55,355 nt of DNA from Deltaproteobacteria bacterium (GCA_028276365.1 JAPYWL010000006.1:1-55355), one strand, 5' to 3'. Numbered from the stretch's first letter, positions 1-10,128 are shown. The notes: a model not told the origin generated them from the letters alone. Made by a program: numbers and translations.

Positions 1-1420
1 CTAAGGGAGATTCTCCTAAGCCTGTTATTTCTACATTTTCAGGGAGTAATACGGGGATTTCAGCAGGTAATATCCCGCATTTATCACAATAAATAATAGG
101 TATAGGAGCCCCCCAATATCTTTGCCTACTTATTAACCAATCCCTTAATTTATAGCTAACTGTTTCATATCCTAAGTTTTTTGATTTTAAATAATTTACA
201 ATAAATGTTTTAAATTGGTTAGAATCCATATTATTACAGTTAATACCATCAATTAGAGGTAAATTAATCATATATCCTTCTCCTTCATAAGCTCCCTCTA
301 ATTGTTCTATATTTTCTTTGGGCATAATAACTGGGACAATAGGTAGATTATATATTTTAGCGAATTCATAATCTCGGGAATCATGGGCAGGAACACCCAT
401 AACTGCTCCTTCTCCATAATCCCCTAGAACATAATTAGTAATAAATACAGGTACTTTATTTAAATTAACGGGATTTTCTGCATAAAAACCTGTAAATATA
501 CCCTCTTTAGTTTTAACTCTATCTGCTGTAGTTAAGCTTAGTATTTTTTTTACAAAATCCTTAATTTCAAGATTATTAGTTTTTTTTATTATTGTATTAA
601 CTAAGGGGTGTTCAGGAGCAATAGCTAAAAATGTTACACCTAATAAAGTATCAGGCCTAGTAGTGAAAATAGAAATAGTATCTATTAGTTCATTTTGATA
701 GAAAATTTTAAAAAATATTTTAGCACCTTTACTTTTACCTATCCAATTTTTTTGCATTATTTTAACTTTTTCTGGCCAACCTTCTAACTCATCTAAGGAT
801 TCTAGTAATTTATCTGCGTATGCTGTTATTTTTAAATACCATTGTTCTAATTCTTTTTTAGTAACTATGTTATGACATCTCCAACACTTACCGTCTATAA
901 CTTGCTCATTAGCTAATACTGTACTACAATGATTACACCAATTTACTAAACCTTTTTTTCTATAAGCCAATGAATTCTCAAAAAATTTGAGAAATAAATA
1001 TTGTGTAAATTTATAGTATTCAGGTATAGAAGTATTTATTTCTCTATCCCAATCATAGGAGATACCCAATTTTTTTAGTTGTTGTTTCATATTGTTAATA
1101 TTATTTTCTGTCCAGGTTTTGGGGTGTATGTTGTGTTTTATAGCAGCGTTTTCAGCAGGTAATCCAAAAGCATCCCAGCCTATTGGATGTAATACATTGT
1201 ATCCTTTCATAAAATAATATCGAGCTATTACATCTCCAATAGTGTAATTTCTAGCATGTCCCATGTGTAACTGACCACTTGGATAAGGAAACATCTCCAA
1301 TACATAATACTTTTTTTTAGTTTTATCATTATAGGCTTTATAAATTTTATTTTCTTCCCAATATTTTTGCCACTTGGATTCTATTTCTGTATAATTATAA
1401 ACTTCTTGATTAGTTATCAT
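1..1420 (-). CDS. leuS: Leucyl-tRNA synthetase, partial (C-terminus beyond the left window edge)
   Basis: Reverse-strand translation from ATG at 1420: MITNQEVYNYTEIESKWQKYWEENKIYKAYNDKTKKKYYVLEMFPYPSGQLHMGHARNYTIGDVIARY...; class I HIGH-type motif (HMGH) and zinc-binding cysteines (WCNHCSTVLANEQV...CWRCHN). Not in the ORF track because it is open at the edge. Confidence 0.96.
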   Translation of the reverse strand, partial: MITNQEVYNYTEIESKWQKYWEENKIYKAYNDKTKKKYYVLEMFPYPSGQLHMGHARNYTIGDVIARYYFMKGYNVLHPIGWDAFGLPAENAAIKHNIHPKTWTENNINNMKQQLKKLGISYDWDREINTSIPEYYKFTQYLFLKFFENSLAYRKKGLVNWCNHCSTVLANEQVIDGKCWRCHNIVTKKELEQWYLKITAYADKLLESLDELEGWPEKVKIMQKNWIGKSKGAKIFFKIFYQNELIDTISIFTTRPDTLLGVTFLAIAPEHPLVNTIIKKTNNLEIKDFVKKILSLTTADRVKTKEGIFTGFYAENPVNLNKVPVFITNYVLGDYGEGAVMGVPAHDSRDYEFAKIYNLPIVPVIMPKENIEQLEGAYEGEGYMINLPLIDGINCNNMDSNQFKTFIVNYLKSKNLGYETVSYKLRDWLISRQRYWGAPIPIIYCDKCGILPAEIPVLLPENVEITGLGESPL

Positions 1421-1481
1421 AGATTATTCCCCCTGCTTTAAAAAAATTATGATTTCTTTTTTTATAATTTATATTTTCTAA

Positions 1482-2171
1482 CTATATTTTTTTATAGTAA
1501 TTACAATATTCCTTTAGAAAGCAGGTATTACATTTAGGTTTGTTTTTACATATAACTTGACCTAAAGCTACTAAATAATGATTTAATTTATCTTTTATTT
1601 CATTGTTTTTTATTGTATTTATTATTTTAAAAGTTTCTAATTCATTTTTAGTCTTTACTATTCCTAATCTATTTAGAATCCTATGAACATGAACGTCTAC
1701 TCCGACAATTGGAATATTATATATACTATTTAAGATAATAGCACCTACTTTTTTCCCTACTCCTGGTAACTTTGTTATTTCATCTATATTATTTGGTATC
1801 TCTGAATTATAATTTTCTATAATTTTTTTAGAAAAATTTAATAAATATTTTGCTTTAGTTTTATAAAATCCTAATGGTTTTAGTATTTTTAAGAGTTTAT
1901 TATATTCTATATTAATGATGTCTTGGGGAGTTTGAATGTATTTAGATAATTCTTGTAGCACTTTAATAAGTATTTTATCAGTAGTACGTGAAGATAAAAT
2001 AGTAGCAAAAACAGTTATCCATTTATTGCTTTTTTTTATTTTTATTAATTCGTTTATAGGAGCTTCTTTTAAGGAATTGTTTATTTCTTTTTTTAAGACA
2101 TTAAAAACTATTTCTAATTTATTTAGATCAATTTCAGTTAAATTTTGGCTTTTTATATTTTTGGGATTCAT
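1482..2171 (-). CDS. nth: Endonuclease III (DNA glycosylase/AP lyase, HhH-GPD family)
   Basis: HhH motif LPGVGKKVGAIIL, VDVHVHRILNRLG catalytic Asp region, C-terminal Cys cluster CKNKPKCNTCFLKEYC (4Fe-4S type). Confidence 0.92.
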   Translation of the reverse strand: MNPKNIKSQNLTEIDLNKLEIVFNVLKKEINNSLKEAPINELIKIKKSNKWITVFATILSSRTTDKILIKVLQELSKYIQTPQDIINIEYNKLLKILKPLGFYKTKAKYLLNFSKKIIENYNSEIPNNIDEITKLPGVGKKVGAIILNSIYNIPIVGVDVHVHRILNRLGIVKTKNELETFKIINTIKNNEIKDKLNHYLVALGQVICKNKPKCNTCFLKEYCNYYKKI

Positions 2172-2177
2172 AAATTT

Positions 2178-3485
2178 TTAATGAAGAAAGAATATATGAA
2201 GTACAATATAAGTAATAATAGCGATTAAAGTAGAGACTATAGCTACAGGGGTTCCATATTTTAGGAATGTAATAAAATCTAATTTGTACCCTTTTCTAGT
2301 AGATATGTCTGCAGCTACAATATTAGCAGATGCTCCTATTAACGTTAAGTTTCCACCCATACATGCACCAATAGATAAAGCCCACCATAATGGATCTAAA
2401 TTACTATTTATACCTACTACTTCTTTTAAAACTTTAGCAAATGCAAGAGTATATGGGATATTATCTACAATTCCGCTAATAAACATAGATGAAAATGAAA
2501 TTATTACCATACCTTTATATAAATTATCTCCTATTAAGTTTATAAGATTCTTAGAGATTATACTAAAAACATGATGTTCTTCCATAGCTCCTATGATTAT
2601 AAATAAACCTATGAAAAAGAAAATAGTAGCCCACTCTATTCTCTCAAATATTTCAATAGGAGATAGCTTAGTAAATAGCATTAATAAAGACGATGTAAAT
2701 AAAGCAATGAATCCAGTTTCCCAATGGAATTTATGACCTATTATAAATAAGATAATTGTTAAAATGAAGAGTCCTAAAGATATTTTCATTAACTTGTAAT
2801 CCATAACTAAATCTTTTTCTAATTCTTCTATTTGTTCTACATCTTTTTGTTCTATTTTGATATTATCTAATTTGATAATATATTTAAGCATTAAGATATT
2901 AACGATTAATCCTGTGATGAATCCAGTAAAAGCGGGAATACTAACATGTATTAAAAAATCTACAAATGATTTTTTAGCAATAGAACCTATGATAATATTA
3001 GGTGGGTCACCTATTAAAGTTGCAGTACCTCCAGTATTACTTGCTAAAACTATACTTATAACAATGGGAACTGGATTAACTTTGATATTTTCACATAACC
3101 TTATGATAATAGGGGTTAAGAATAAAACAGTGGTAACATTATCTAAGAAAGCAGAAGCTAAAGCTGTAAAAGTTGTAAAAAATATTATGATTTTATATAT
3201 ATTATTCCCTGTTATATCTAAGATTTTGGAAGCTAATAAATGAAATAATCCACTTTTTCCCATTATTATTACTATATTCATCATACCAAATAATAAAAAG
3301 ATAGTATTATAATCAATATACCCCCAAGCTTTATTAGCATCTAATAAACCTAATAAAATTACAACTGAAGCAAAGATTAAGACAGTTACTGTCCTATGAA
3401 AGTATTTCTCAAATAATATAAGAATATAAACTATTAAGAAAATTAAACTACTTAATAATGCTTTATTTGAAAGGATATGTTCCAT
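2178..3485 (-). CDS. ArsB/NhaD-type (citrate-sodium/arsenite-like) ion transporter
   Basis: Polytopic membrane protein with internally repeated motifs ASNTGGTATLIGDPPNIIIG and GACMGGNLTLIGASANIVAAD, typical of the ArsB/NhaD/CitMHS superfamily. Confidence 0.88.
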   Translation of the reverse strand: MEHILSNKALLSSLIFLIVYILILFEKYFHRTVTVLIFASVVILLGLLDANKAWGYIDYNTIFLLFGMMNIVIIMGKSGLFHLLASKILDITGNNIYKIIIFFTTFTALASAFLDNVTTVLFLTPIIIRLCENIKVNPVPIVISIVLASNTGGTATLIGDPPNIIIGSIAKKSFVDFLIHVSIPAFTGFITGLIVNILMLKYIIKLDNIKIEQKDVEQIEELEKDLVMDYKLMKISLGLFILTIILFIIGHKFHWETGFIALFTSSLLMLFTKLSPIEIFERIEWATIFFFIGLFIIIGAMEEHHVFSIISKNLINLIGDNLYKGMVIISFSSMFISGIVDNIPYTLAFAKVLKEVVGINSNLDPLWWALSIGACMGGNLTLIGASANIVAADISTRKGYKLDFITFLKYGTPVAIVSTLIAIITYIVLHIFFLH

Positions 3486-3530
3486 AGTTTTCCTCCTGGG
3501 GTTCTTACTTTGGTTTACTCCTTTATTTTC

Positions 3531-4814
3531 TTATCTGCTCATAATTTTGGAAGGTAATATAAAAATAGGTAGATATAAACCTAATAGTAAAATGAAAACG
3601 AAACCACCTAAAATTAATATCATAGCAGGTTCTATTAGTTTCATTACTCTTTCTAAAATTATTTCTAATTCTCTGCTATAGAATTTATCTATATATTCTA
3701 ACATTTGGTAAATATTACCACTTCTTTCTCCAGTAATTAACATTTGTTCAACCATTGGTTCTAATAGTTTTGTATTTATTAAGCTTTCACTAAGTTTTTT
3801 ACCTTTTTCTATTTGTTCTATAGCTTCTTTGATTTTGGATGTAAATATTCCGCTATTTGTTGCTTTAGAAGATAGTTCTAAAGAAGGGATTATAAGCATC
3901 CCTGAATTTAGAGTTATGTAAAGTGATTTAAAAAATATTGAGTTATAATAAAATAATAAAGCTTTACCTAAGACAGGGATTTTTATAATAATTTTTTCTA
4001 AGTATTTTTTTAAGTCCATATTAAACGAAATAAAATAAGCTAAAAATAAACTAAAGAAAATAAGTATATAAAACCAAATTCCATTTTTAAATAGAAATAT
4101 TTTTTCATTAAAAAATTTAGATATTTTTAGTAAGGTAACTGTAATAAAGGGTAAATCTTTATATATTTTATCAGGACCAATAATTTGGGCAAAAATTTGC
4201 TCAAACTTTGGAATTACGAAAAAGATAGCAATAGCTAAAACAGCTAAAGCTACTAATATTACTAATGCTGGATATATCATAACGTTTATTAGCTTGTTTC
4301 TCATACTAATAGCATATTCATAATAATCTGATAAATATTTAAATATTTTATCCAAATTTCCTGAAGCTTCCCCTACTTTGATTAAATTAATAAACAAGCT
4401 TCCAAAGTTTTTTTCATACTTTAAGAAAGCTCTATAAAAGCTAACCCCTGCATTTATATCAGTTAATATATTTTCAAAGATATTTTTTACCTTTTTATTT
4501 TTAAATGTTTTTATAAATATATTAAACATAACATTAACGGGCAATCCTGCTTCAAACATTTGACTAAATTGCCTACTGATAAAGCTCAGTAAATTTATGT
4601 TTATTTTATAAGCAAATAAATTTTCCCAAAAATTGGAATTAAATTTTAAACTAAGATTTAAATTAAAAGTAGAAACTGGTTTTATTTCTATTACTGTATT
4701 TATTGATGGATTAGTTTTTACATAATTATATATTTCTTCTTCATCTTTACTTTCAATTGATAGTTCTTTTATATTTGAGTTTTCATCATAATATTTTACT
4801 AAGTATTTTTTCAT
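3531..4814 (-). CDS. gspF: Type II secretion / type IV pilus inner-membrane platform protein (GspF/PilC family)
   Basis: Duplicated GspF domain: RQFSQMFEAGLPV...GEASGNLDKIFKYLSDYYEY, then LNSGMLIIPSLELS...MLITGERSGNIYQMLEYIDKFYSRELE; three hydrophobic segments. Confidence 0.9.
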   Translation of the reverse strand: MKKYLVKYYDENSNIKELSIESKDEEEIYNYVKTNPSINTVIEIKPVSTFNLNLSLKFNSNFWENLFAYKININLLSFISRQFSQMFEAGLPVNVMFNIFIKTFKNKKVKNIFENILTDINAGVSFYRAFLKYEKNFGSLFINLIKVGEASGNLDKIFKYLSDYYEYAISMRNKLINVMIYPALVILVALAVLAIAIFFVIPKFEQIFAQIIGPDKIYKDLPFITVTLLKISKFFNEKIFLFKNGIWFYILIFFSLFLAYFISFNMDLKKYLEKIIIKIPVLGKALLFYYNSIFFKSLYITLNSGMLIIPSLELSSKATNSGIFTSKIKEAIEQIEKGKKLSESLINTKLLEPMVEQMLITGERSGNIYQMLEYIDKFYSRELEIILERVMKLIEPAMILILGGFVFILLLGLYLPIFILPSKIMSR

Positions 4815-4943
4815 ATTATAGATATTCTATTGTTTAAGTTTTTAAACCTTTTTAATAAAAAGGTAGGTTTATTTTTATGTAGAATAAAAAAAGGGATACT
4901 AAAAAGTAGCATTTAAAAATTTTTATAAATAAGGGGAAATTAA

Positions 4944-5168
4944 ATGAAGGTAAAATTTTCTACTCCCAAAGAATCTAAGGAGATCCAAGCTAAAAGTGTT
5001 AAACTTGATACAGGGAAAGGAACTTTAATTATATATCCTAATCATACTGATGCTGTTATTAAATTAGCTAAAAATAGTAAAGTTTATATAGATGATAAAG
5101 AATATCAAATAAATATGGGGATTGTTAAGATAGAAAAAAATGAAATATTAATAATTGCAGATGTATAG
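4944..5168 (+). CDS. atpC: F1 ATP synthase epsilon-subunit N-terminal domain-like protein (short)
   Basis: MKVKFSTPKESKEIQAKSVKLDTGKGTLIIYPNHTDAVIKL...: N-terminal beta-sandwich pattern (VxLxTxxGxLxIxPNH). 74 aa, no C-terminal helical domain. Confidence 0.72.
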   Translation: MKVKFSTPKESKEIQAKSVKLDTGKGTLIIYPNHTDAVIKLAKNSKVYIDDKEYQINMGIVKIEKNEILIIADV

Positions 5169-5224
5169 AAAATTTATTGGCAGATTTATAGAAAATTTAA
5201 ATTATAATTACTTATACGCTATAG

Positions 5225-6601
5225 ATGTACAGTATAGATGATAATGAAGTTATAGAAATAGTAGGAAAAGAGAAGCTTGAGGGTGAGTTAATTCCTCAGG
5301 GTTCTAAAAATGGAGCTTTACCTTTAATAGCAGCTTCTATTGTTTTTGATTATCCAGTTAAACTCTATAATATCCCTAATATTGAAGATGTTAATATTTT
5401 ATTAAGTATTTTAAAATATATAAACTGCAAAATAAAGTTTGAAAATAATGAATTAAGTATAGATTGTTCAAATTTAGATAAATATGAAATTCCCTGGGAA
5501 TTAGCTTCTAAGATGAGAGCTTCTTTTGATTTATTAGGTCCTATTGTTTTTAAGTTTTCTAAAGCGAGGATTCCTTTCCCTGGTGGATGTCTTATTGGTA
5601 ATAGAAAGGTAGATATTCATCTATATGCTGCTAAGCAATTAGGTTTTGAAGTAGAAATAAATAAAGGTGATGTTTTTATTAGCAATTTTAACAAATCAAA
5701 AATAAATAAGGTTATAAACTTTTGGATTCCTTCTGTGGGGGCTACAAAGAATGTTGTGTTTTTAGCTGCTTTCGCTGCTAATATAATTAATGATGAAATT
5801 CTTGTTAATAATATCGCTGTTGAGCCTGAGGTAATTAAATTATTTGATTTTCTTATAAGTAATGGTTTTAATTTAGAATATTCAATCGAGAAAAAATATC
5901 TTAAAATTAAGCCATTTAAGCTTAAAAATTATAATTACTATGAAGATTTTAATATCTTAGATAGGATAGAAGCAGGAACCTATATTCTAGCAGCTTTAGC
6001 TACTAAAGGTAGGATATTTGTTAAAGAAAATAGTTATTTTAAAGATTATTTTAAACTTTATTTAACTTTAAATTCTTTGTTAAATGTCTTAAAACAAATT
6101 GGCTTTAAAGTAGAAATCTATAATGATGGGATATATTGTGGATATGAAGGGGATAATTTGAAGTTGGATGGGGATTTAAAATCGATTGATATTGAAACGG
6201 GATATTATCCTGAATTTCCTACTGATTTACAACCTCAAATAGTAGCATTAGCTTTATCTATAAACGGAATTAGTACTATTAAAGAAAAGGTTTTTGATGA
6301 TAGGTTTATATATGTAAATGAACTAAGAAGATTAGGAGCTGATATAGATGTAATAGATAATAAGATTGCAATAGTAAAAGGAGGAAGAGAATTAAGTGGA
6401 GCTAAGGTTATAGCTACTGATATTAGAGGAGGAGCTGCTATCTTAATTGCTTCCCTGATTGCTAATAATACTTCCGTTATATCTAATATATATCAAATTA
6501 AAAGAGGATATGAAAATTTAATTAACAAGTTTTCTAACCTTAAAGCTAAGATAAAATTAAGATTTAATAAAGAAAACGAAGTGTATGGATATAAATATTA
6601 A
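5225..6601 (+). CDS. murA: UDP-N-acetylglucosamine 1-carboxyvinyltransferase
   Basis: EPT fold sequence; active-site Cys in PFPGGCLIGNRKVDIHL; EGELIPQGSKNGALPLIAASI; YYPEFPTDLQPQ. Confidence 0.95.
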   Translation: MYSIDDNEVIEIVGKEKLEGELIPQGSKNGALPLIAASIVFDYPVKLYNIPNIEDVNILLSILKYINCKIKFENNELSIDCSNLDKYEIPWELASKMRASFDLLGPIVFKFSKARIPFPGGCLIGNRKVDIHLYAAKQLGFEVEINKGDVFISNFNKSKINKVINFWIPSVGATKNVVFLAAFAANIINDEILVNNIAVEPEVIKLFDFLISNGFNLEYSIEKKYLKIKPFKLKNYNYYEDFNILDRIEAGTYILAALATKGRIFVKENSYFKDYFKLYLTLNSLLNVLKQIGFKVEIYNDGIYCGYEGDNLKLDGDLKSIDIETGYYPEFPTDLQPQIVALALSINGISTIKEKVFDDRFIYVNELRRLGADIDVIDNKIAIVKGGRELSGAKVIATDIRGGAAILIASLIANNTSVISNIYQIKRGYENLINKFSNLKAKIKLRFNKENEVYGYKY

Positions 6602-7613
6602 TTATAATGGTAAAAAACATTTTTTAGATTTAGCTACAAGAATTGGTATAGATTTAGGAACCAATTCTATATTACTTTATGTAAAAGGAAAAGGAATAGT
6701 ATTAAAGGAACCTTCTGTTGTTGCTATAGATAAATCTAAAGGTGGTAAAGTTTTAGCTGTTGGGGAGAAAGCAAAAGAGATGATAGGTAGAACTCCTTCT
6801 CATATAGTTGCTGAAAGACCTATAAAAGAAGGAGTTATAGCTAATTATGAAGCAGCAGAAGCTATGTTAAAATATTATATAAATTTAATTAGAAATTCTT
6901 CTTTAATTAATAAGATATTTAAACCTATAGTAGCTGTATGTATTCCTGCGGAATATAATAGTGTAGAAGAAAGGGTTATAAAGGAAGCAGCGTATGCCGC
7001 AGGAGCTAAGGAAGTATACATTATAGAAGAACCAATGGCTGCTGCTATCGGTGCAGGACTTAAAGTTAATTCTGCTAAAGGTAATATGGTTGTAGATATA
7101 GGTGGAGGTACTACTGATATTGCTGTTATTTCTTTAGGAGGAATTATCGTTAAACAAACTATAAAGGTTGCTGGTGATAAAATGGATGAAGCTATTGCTA
7201 AGTATATCAGAAAAAATTATAACTTACTTATAGGTGAGCAAACTGCTGAAAAAATTAAAATAAATATAGGCACTATTATTCCTTTAGAACAAGAATTATC
7301 TATGGAAGTAAGGGGTAGAGATTTATTTACTGGGTTACCAAAAATTATTAATATAACTTCAAGTGAGATAGCAGAAGCTTTGTGGGAACCTGTTAGTGCT
7401 ATAGTTGATACTGTTAAATCTGTTTTAGAAGTAACTCCTCCAGAATTAGCAGCTGATATAATAGAAGAGGGTATAACTTTAACTGGAGGTGGAGCTTTGC
7501 TTAGGGGATTGGATAAAGTTATTTCTAAAGCTACGGGAATAAAAGTTAATATTCCCGAAGATCCTATTAGTTGTGTTGCTTTAGGTACTGGTAAGTATGC
7601 TGAAGCTCTATAG
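6585..7613 (+). CDS. mreB: Rod shape-determining protein MreB/Mbl
   Basis: GIDLGTNSILLYVKGKGIVLKEPSVVA; VVDIGGGTTDIAVISLGG; ITLTGGGALLRGLDKVI. Start overlaps murA by 17 nt, so the true start may be slightly downstream. Confidence 0.95.
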   Translation: MDININYNGKKHFLDLATRIGIDLGTNSILLYVKGKGIVLKEPSVVAIDKSKGGKVLAVGEKAKEMIGRTPSHIVAERPIKEGVIANYEAAEAMLKYYINLIRNSSLINKIFKPIVAVCIPAEYNSVEERVIKEAAYAAGAKEVYIIEEPMAAAIGAGLKVNSAKGNMVVDIGGGTTDIAVISLGGIIVKQTIKVAGDKMDEAIAKYIRKNYNLLIGEQTAEKIKINIGTIIPLEQELSMEVRGRDLFTGLPKIINITSSEIAEALWEPVSAIVDTVKSVLEVTPPELAADIIEEGITLTGGGALLRGLDKVISKATGIKVNIPEDPISCVALGTGKYAEAL

Positions 7614-7686
7614 ATTTATATATATATAACGTGGTTTTGTTATAGTATAACAATATTTATATTATTAGGGTTTTAGCGGCTTAATT

Positions 7687-8880
7687 TTAAGTAGTGGTTA
7701 CAAATTTTTGAGTTGGGATTTTACCGTTTACTAAGTTTTTCATGAATACTTTGGTCATTGCTAACACTTCACTTTTTAGCATATCTAATTCTTCTTTGGA
7801 TTTAGGATAAAAGCTATTACCGATCTCTAAAGTATAGTTAAATCTACCTTCTACATGATGGTAATCTTCGCTACTGCCAGTAGTAGGGTACATAGAAACT
7901 GATTGTTCTACATAATATTTATTATTAACAGCTTTGGCCATTTCTTGAGCTACTTCTTTATAGATTGTATCCCATTGAGTAGGTTCTGTGGTATGTCCCC
8001 AAGGATATAAAATTGCATTTGAATAGCTGTGGATATCAATAACGGTATCAATGTGTTTAGAATTAACTAATTTAGTAATAGCTTTAATTTCTGCTTCGCT
8101 ATTACCATAAGGACCTCTATAAGTATCTGAATTAACGCTATCACTTGCTCCATAATCATCCCAGGTACTATCTGGCTTATCGTTTGGTTGTCTATATAAT
8201 GTTGGATCTTTTGGAGTAAAATAGTTTCTATTTAAATCTACTCCTATTCCATTATCAAATTTAGTTTTATTTTTTCTCCACCATCTATCTTGCTTTAAGG
8301 AATATTCGTAACCATCGGGATTAACAACAGGTAAAATGTATATATCTAAGTTATCAAGATATTTATTTAGTTCTGGATCATTAGATTCTAATAATTTTTC
8401 AGCTATATTAAGAGCAGCTTCACCTGTAGCCCATTCCCTTGCATGATGTAATCCTGTTATTAATATACTTTTTTTCTTTCCTTCTTCTTCATTTACATTT
8501 TTTGATATCCTTATAACTACAATATCTCTTCCTTCAAAAGTTTTACCTAAATACTCTAATTTAACTTTATCGGGGTATTTTTTTTCTAATTCTATCATTT
8601 TAGAGATAATTTGATTATAATCTCTAATAAAAGTTGGGGCTTTTATATCTATATCTTGTAAGTAATCTTTAAAGTCATTTATTATATTATCCTTATTTAT
8701 AATTTCAAATCCATCTCGGGTTTGTTTAATTTTTAAGTCATCATTTTTTATTAGAAAATCTGTTATTTCTTGATCATCTAGAATATGATTATTATTTTTA
8801 TCTATTTTTTTACTATAGTCTATATGTTTTAAAGAAACTGGAACTAATTGGTTATTAACTTTTAGATAGTATTTATCCAT
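7687..8880 (-). CDS. M14-family zinc carboxypeptidase with N-terminal EF-hand-like loop; no evident signal peptide
   Basis: HHAREWATGE (HxxE zinc ligands), DIHSYSNAILYPWGH, FNYTLEIGNSFYP (catalytic Glu); N-terminal DKNNNHILDDQE resembles an EF-hand loop. SD aaaggagg upstream. Confidence 0.92.
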   Translation of the reverse strand: MDKYYLKVNNQLVPVSLKHIDYSKKIDKNNNHILDDQEITDFLIKNDDLKIKQTRDGFEIINKDNIINDFKDYLQDIDIKAPTFIRDYNQIISKMIELEKKYPDKVKLEYLGKTFEGRDIVVIRISKNVNEEEGKKKSILITGLHHAREWATGEAALNIAEKLLESNDPELNKYLDNLDIYILPVVNPDGYEYSLKQDRWWRKNKTKFDNGIGVDLNRNYFTPKDPTLYRQPNDKPDSTWDDYGASDSVNSDTYRGPYGNSEAEIKAITKLVNSKHIDTVIDIHSYSNAILYPWGHTTEPTQWDTIYKEVAQEMAKAVNNKYYVEQSVSMYPTTGSSEDYHHVEGRFNYTLEIGNSFYPKSKEELDMLKSEVLAMTKVFMKNLVNGKIPTQKFVTTT

Positions 8881-8955
8881 TTCTATTACCTCCTTTTATT
8901 TTTTTCTTTACTTTATCGAAATATTAATTTTTAAATAAAAAAATATAAAAAAAAA

Positions 8956-8972
8956 TGTAAAAAAAATGTAAA
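8956..8972 (-). promoter_or_regulatory. TTTACA-N5-TTTACA direct repeat (recurrent intergenic motif)
   Basis: Plus-strand tgtaaaaaaaatgtaaa, two half-sites 11 bp apart, upstream of the M14 peptidase on the same (minus) strand. Confidence 0.4.
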
Positions 8973-9005
8973 AAAAAAGATAATATGTAATAATAATAAT
9001 TTAGT

Positions 9006-10069
9006 TTATGAAACTGACAATGGATTTAAAGAGGGATTTAACCAAGGATTTAAGGTATTTATATTTTCTTTTGGATTATTAAAATATTGTTCTATTATTT
9101 GTTTAATTTCGGGATCTGCTTGAATTGTTTTAGAATTTATTTCAAAAGGTTTAAGAGTGAAATCCAAGACTTTATTTTGTTTTTTATCATATTTTATTTG
9201 AGAGAATCCTAAATGTTTTGTATATGCTCCCATTTCTACTATATAGGTTTTATGTTCAAAACCTTTTAGGTTGGTTTTTATAATAATAGGATCTGGAGTG
9301 TAATCATGATCATGTCCAGCAAAAACTACATCTATATTTGAAGCTATATCAGGATTATTAGTTAATATTTGTTTAATTTTATTAATTCCTTCATGAGCTA
9401 ATAATATAACTATATTTGATTGAGCTCTAACTTTTGGGATTAATTCTTTTAGAACTTCAGTTATAGGAATTTTAATTGTATCTTTACCTACTTGTGGATT
9501 TGCATCTGTAGCTAATTCAGTAGTACATACGCTAATAAAAGCTATGTTTATTCCATTTTTGTTAAGAATTACATAAGGTAAAATACCATCAGGTAATTTA
9601 TTAGTGGATTTATCCAAAATATTACTATTTAATACTTTAAAATTAGCTTGTTTAACATATTCATTAATTAATGTATTAACACCGTATTGATATTCATGGT
9701 TTCCTGTAGCTGCTAAATCGTATTTTAAGGTATTCATTATTTTTATCATTGGTTTAAAATGATGTTGTTTATCATGTGGAGGATTGTATACTGTATCTCC
9801 TATATCTATTAATAACGAATCTGGATATTGATTTTTCAATTTTTTTATAACAGAAGCAATATAAGGCATACCGCCAGTTGAATCATTGTTGGGATAGTAT
9901 TTACCATGCATATCATTGGTATGAATTATATTTATGTTTATAATATCTTCATTTGAAGGATCTAAATTTAAAGAATCTGAATTTGAATAGTTTAGTTTAT
10001 TTTGGGACTTTGAAAAAAAAAATTATTTATTTTATTTTTGAATTCATTTATTAATTTTTGAATAATCAT
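9006..10069 (-). CDS. 5'-nucleotidase/2',3'-cyclic phosphodiesterase-type metallophosphatase; apparent frameshift at an A10 tract
   Basis: ORF-track start (MHGKYYP, 9911) is internal: upstream in-frame sequence reads ...NLDPSNEDIININIIHTNDMHGKYYP, the family's N-terminal metal-binding motif (HTNDxHG). Later motifs DIGDT, TGNHEY, FAGHDHD. This frame runs into a stop next to A10 (10013-10022). A +1 change in the tract joins it to the ATG at 10069 (MIIQKLINEFKNKINNFFF...). No clear SD at that ATG, so the start is uncertain. Confidence 0.78.
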
Positions 10070-10111
10070 AGTTTAATAATTAATTAATTTTATTTTTATA
10101 TAATAGAAAAT

Positions 10112-10128
10112 AGTTAATAAAATGTTAA
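10112..10128 (-). promoter_or_regulatory. TTAACA-N5-TTAACT direct repeat; TTAACA also lies 17 nt upstream of TATTAT on the minus strand
   Basis: Plus-strand agttaataaaatgttaa; half-sites 11 bp apart. Lies between the divergent metallophosphatase (-) and groES (+). Confidence 0.4.

Noticed and set aside
1936-3243. Plus-strand ORFs 1936-2181, 2284-2574, 2857-3243
   Set aside because: Antisense to nth and the ArsB/NhaD transporter; composition mirrors the membrane protein.
4847-4863. Hairpin cctttttaataaaaagg between gspF and atpC-like gene
   Set aside because: AT-rich stem with only two G-C pairs; too weak to call a terminator.
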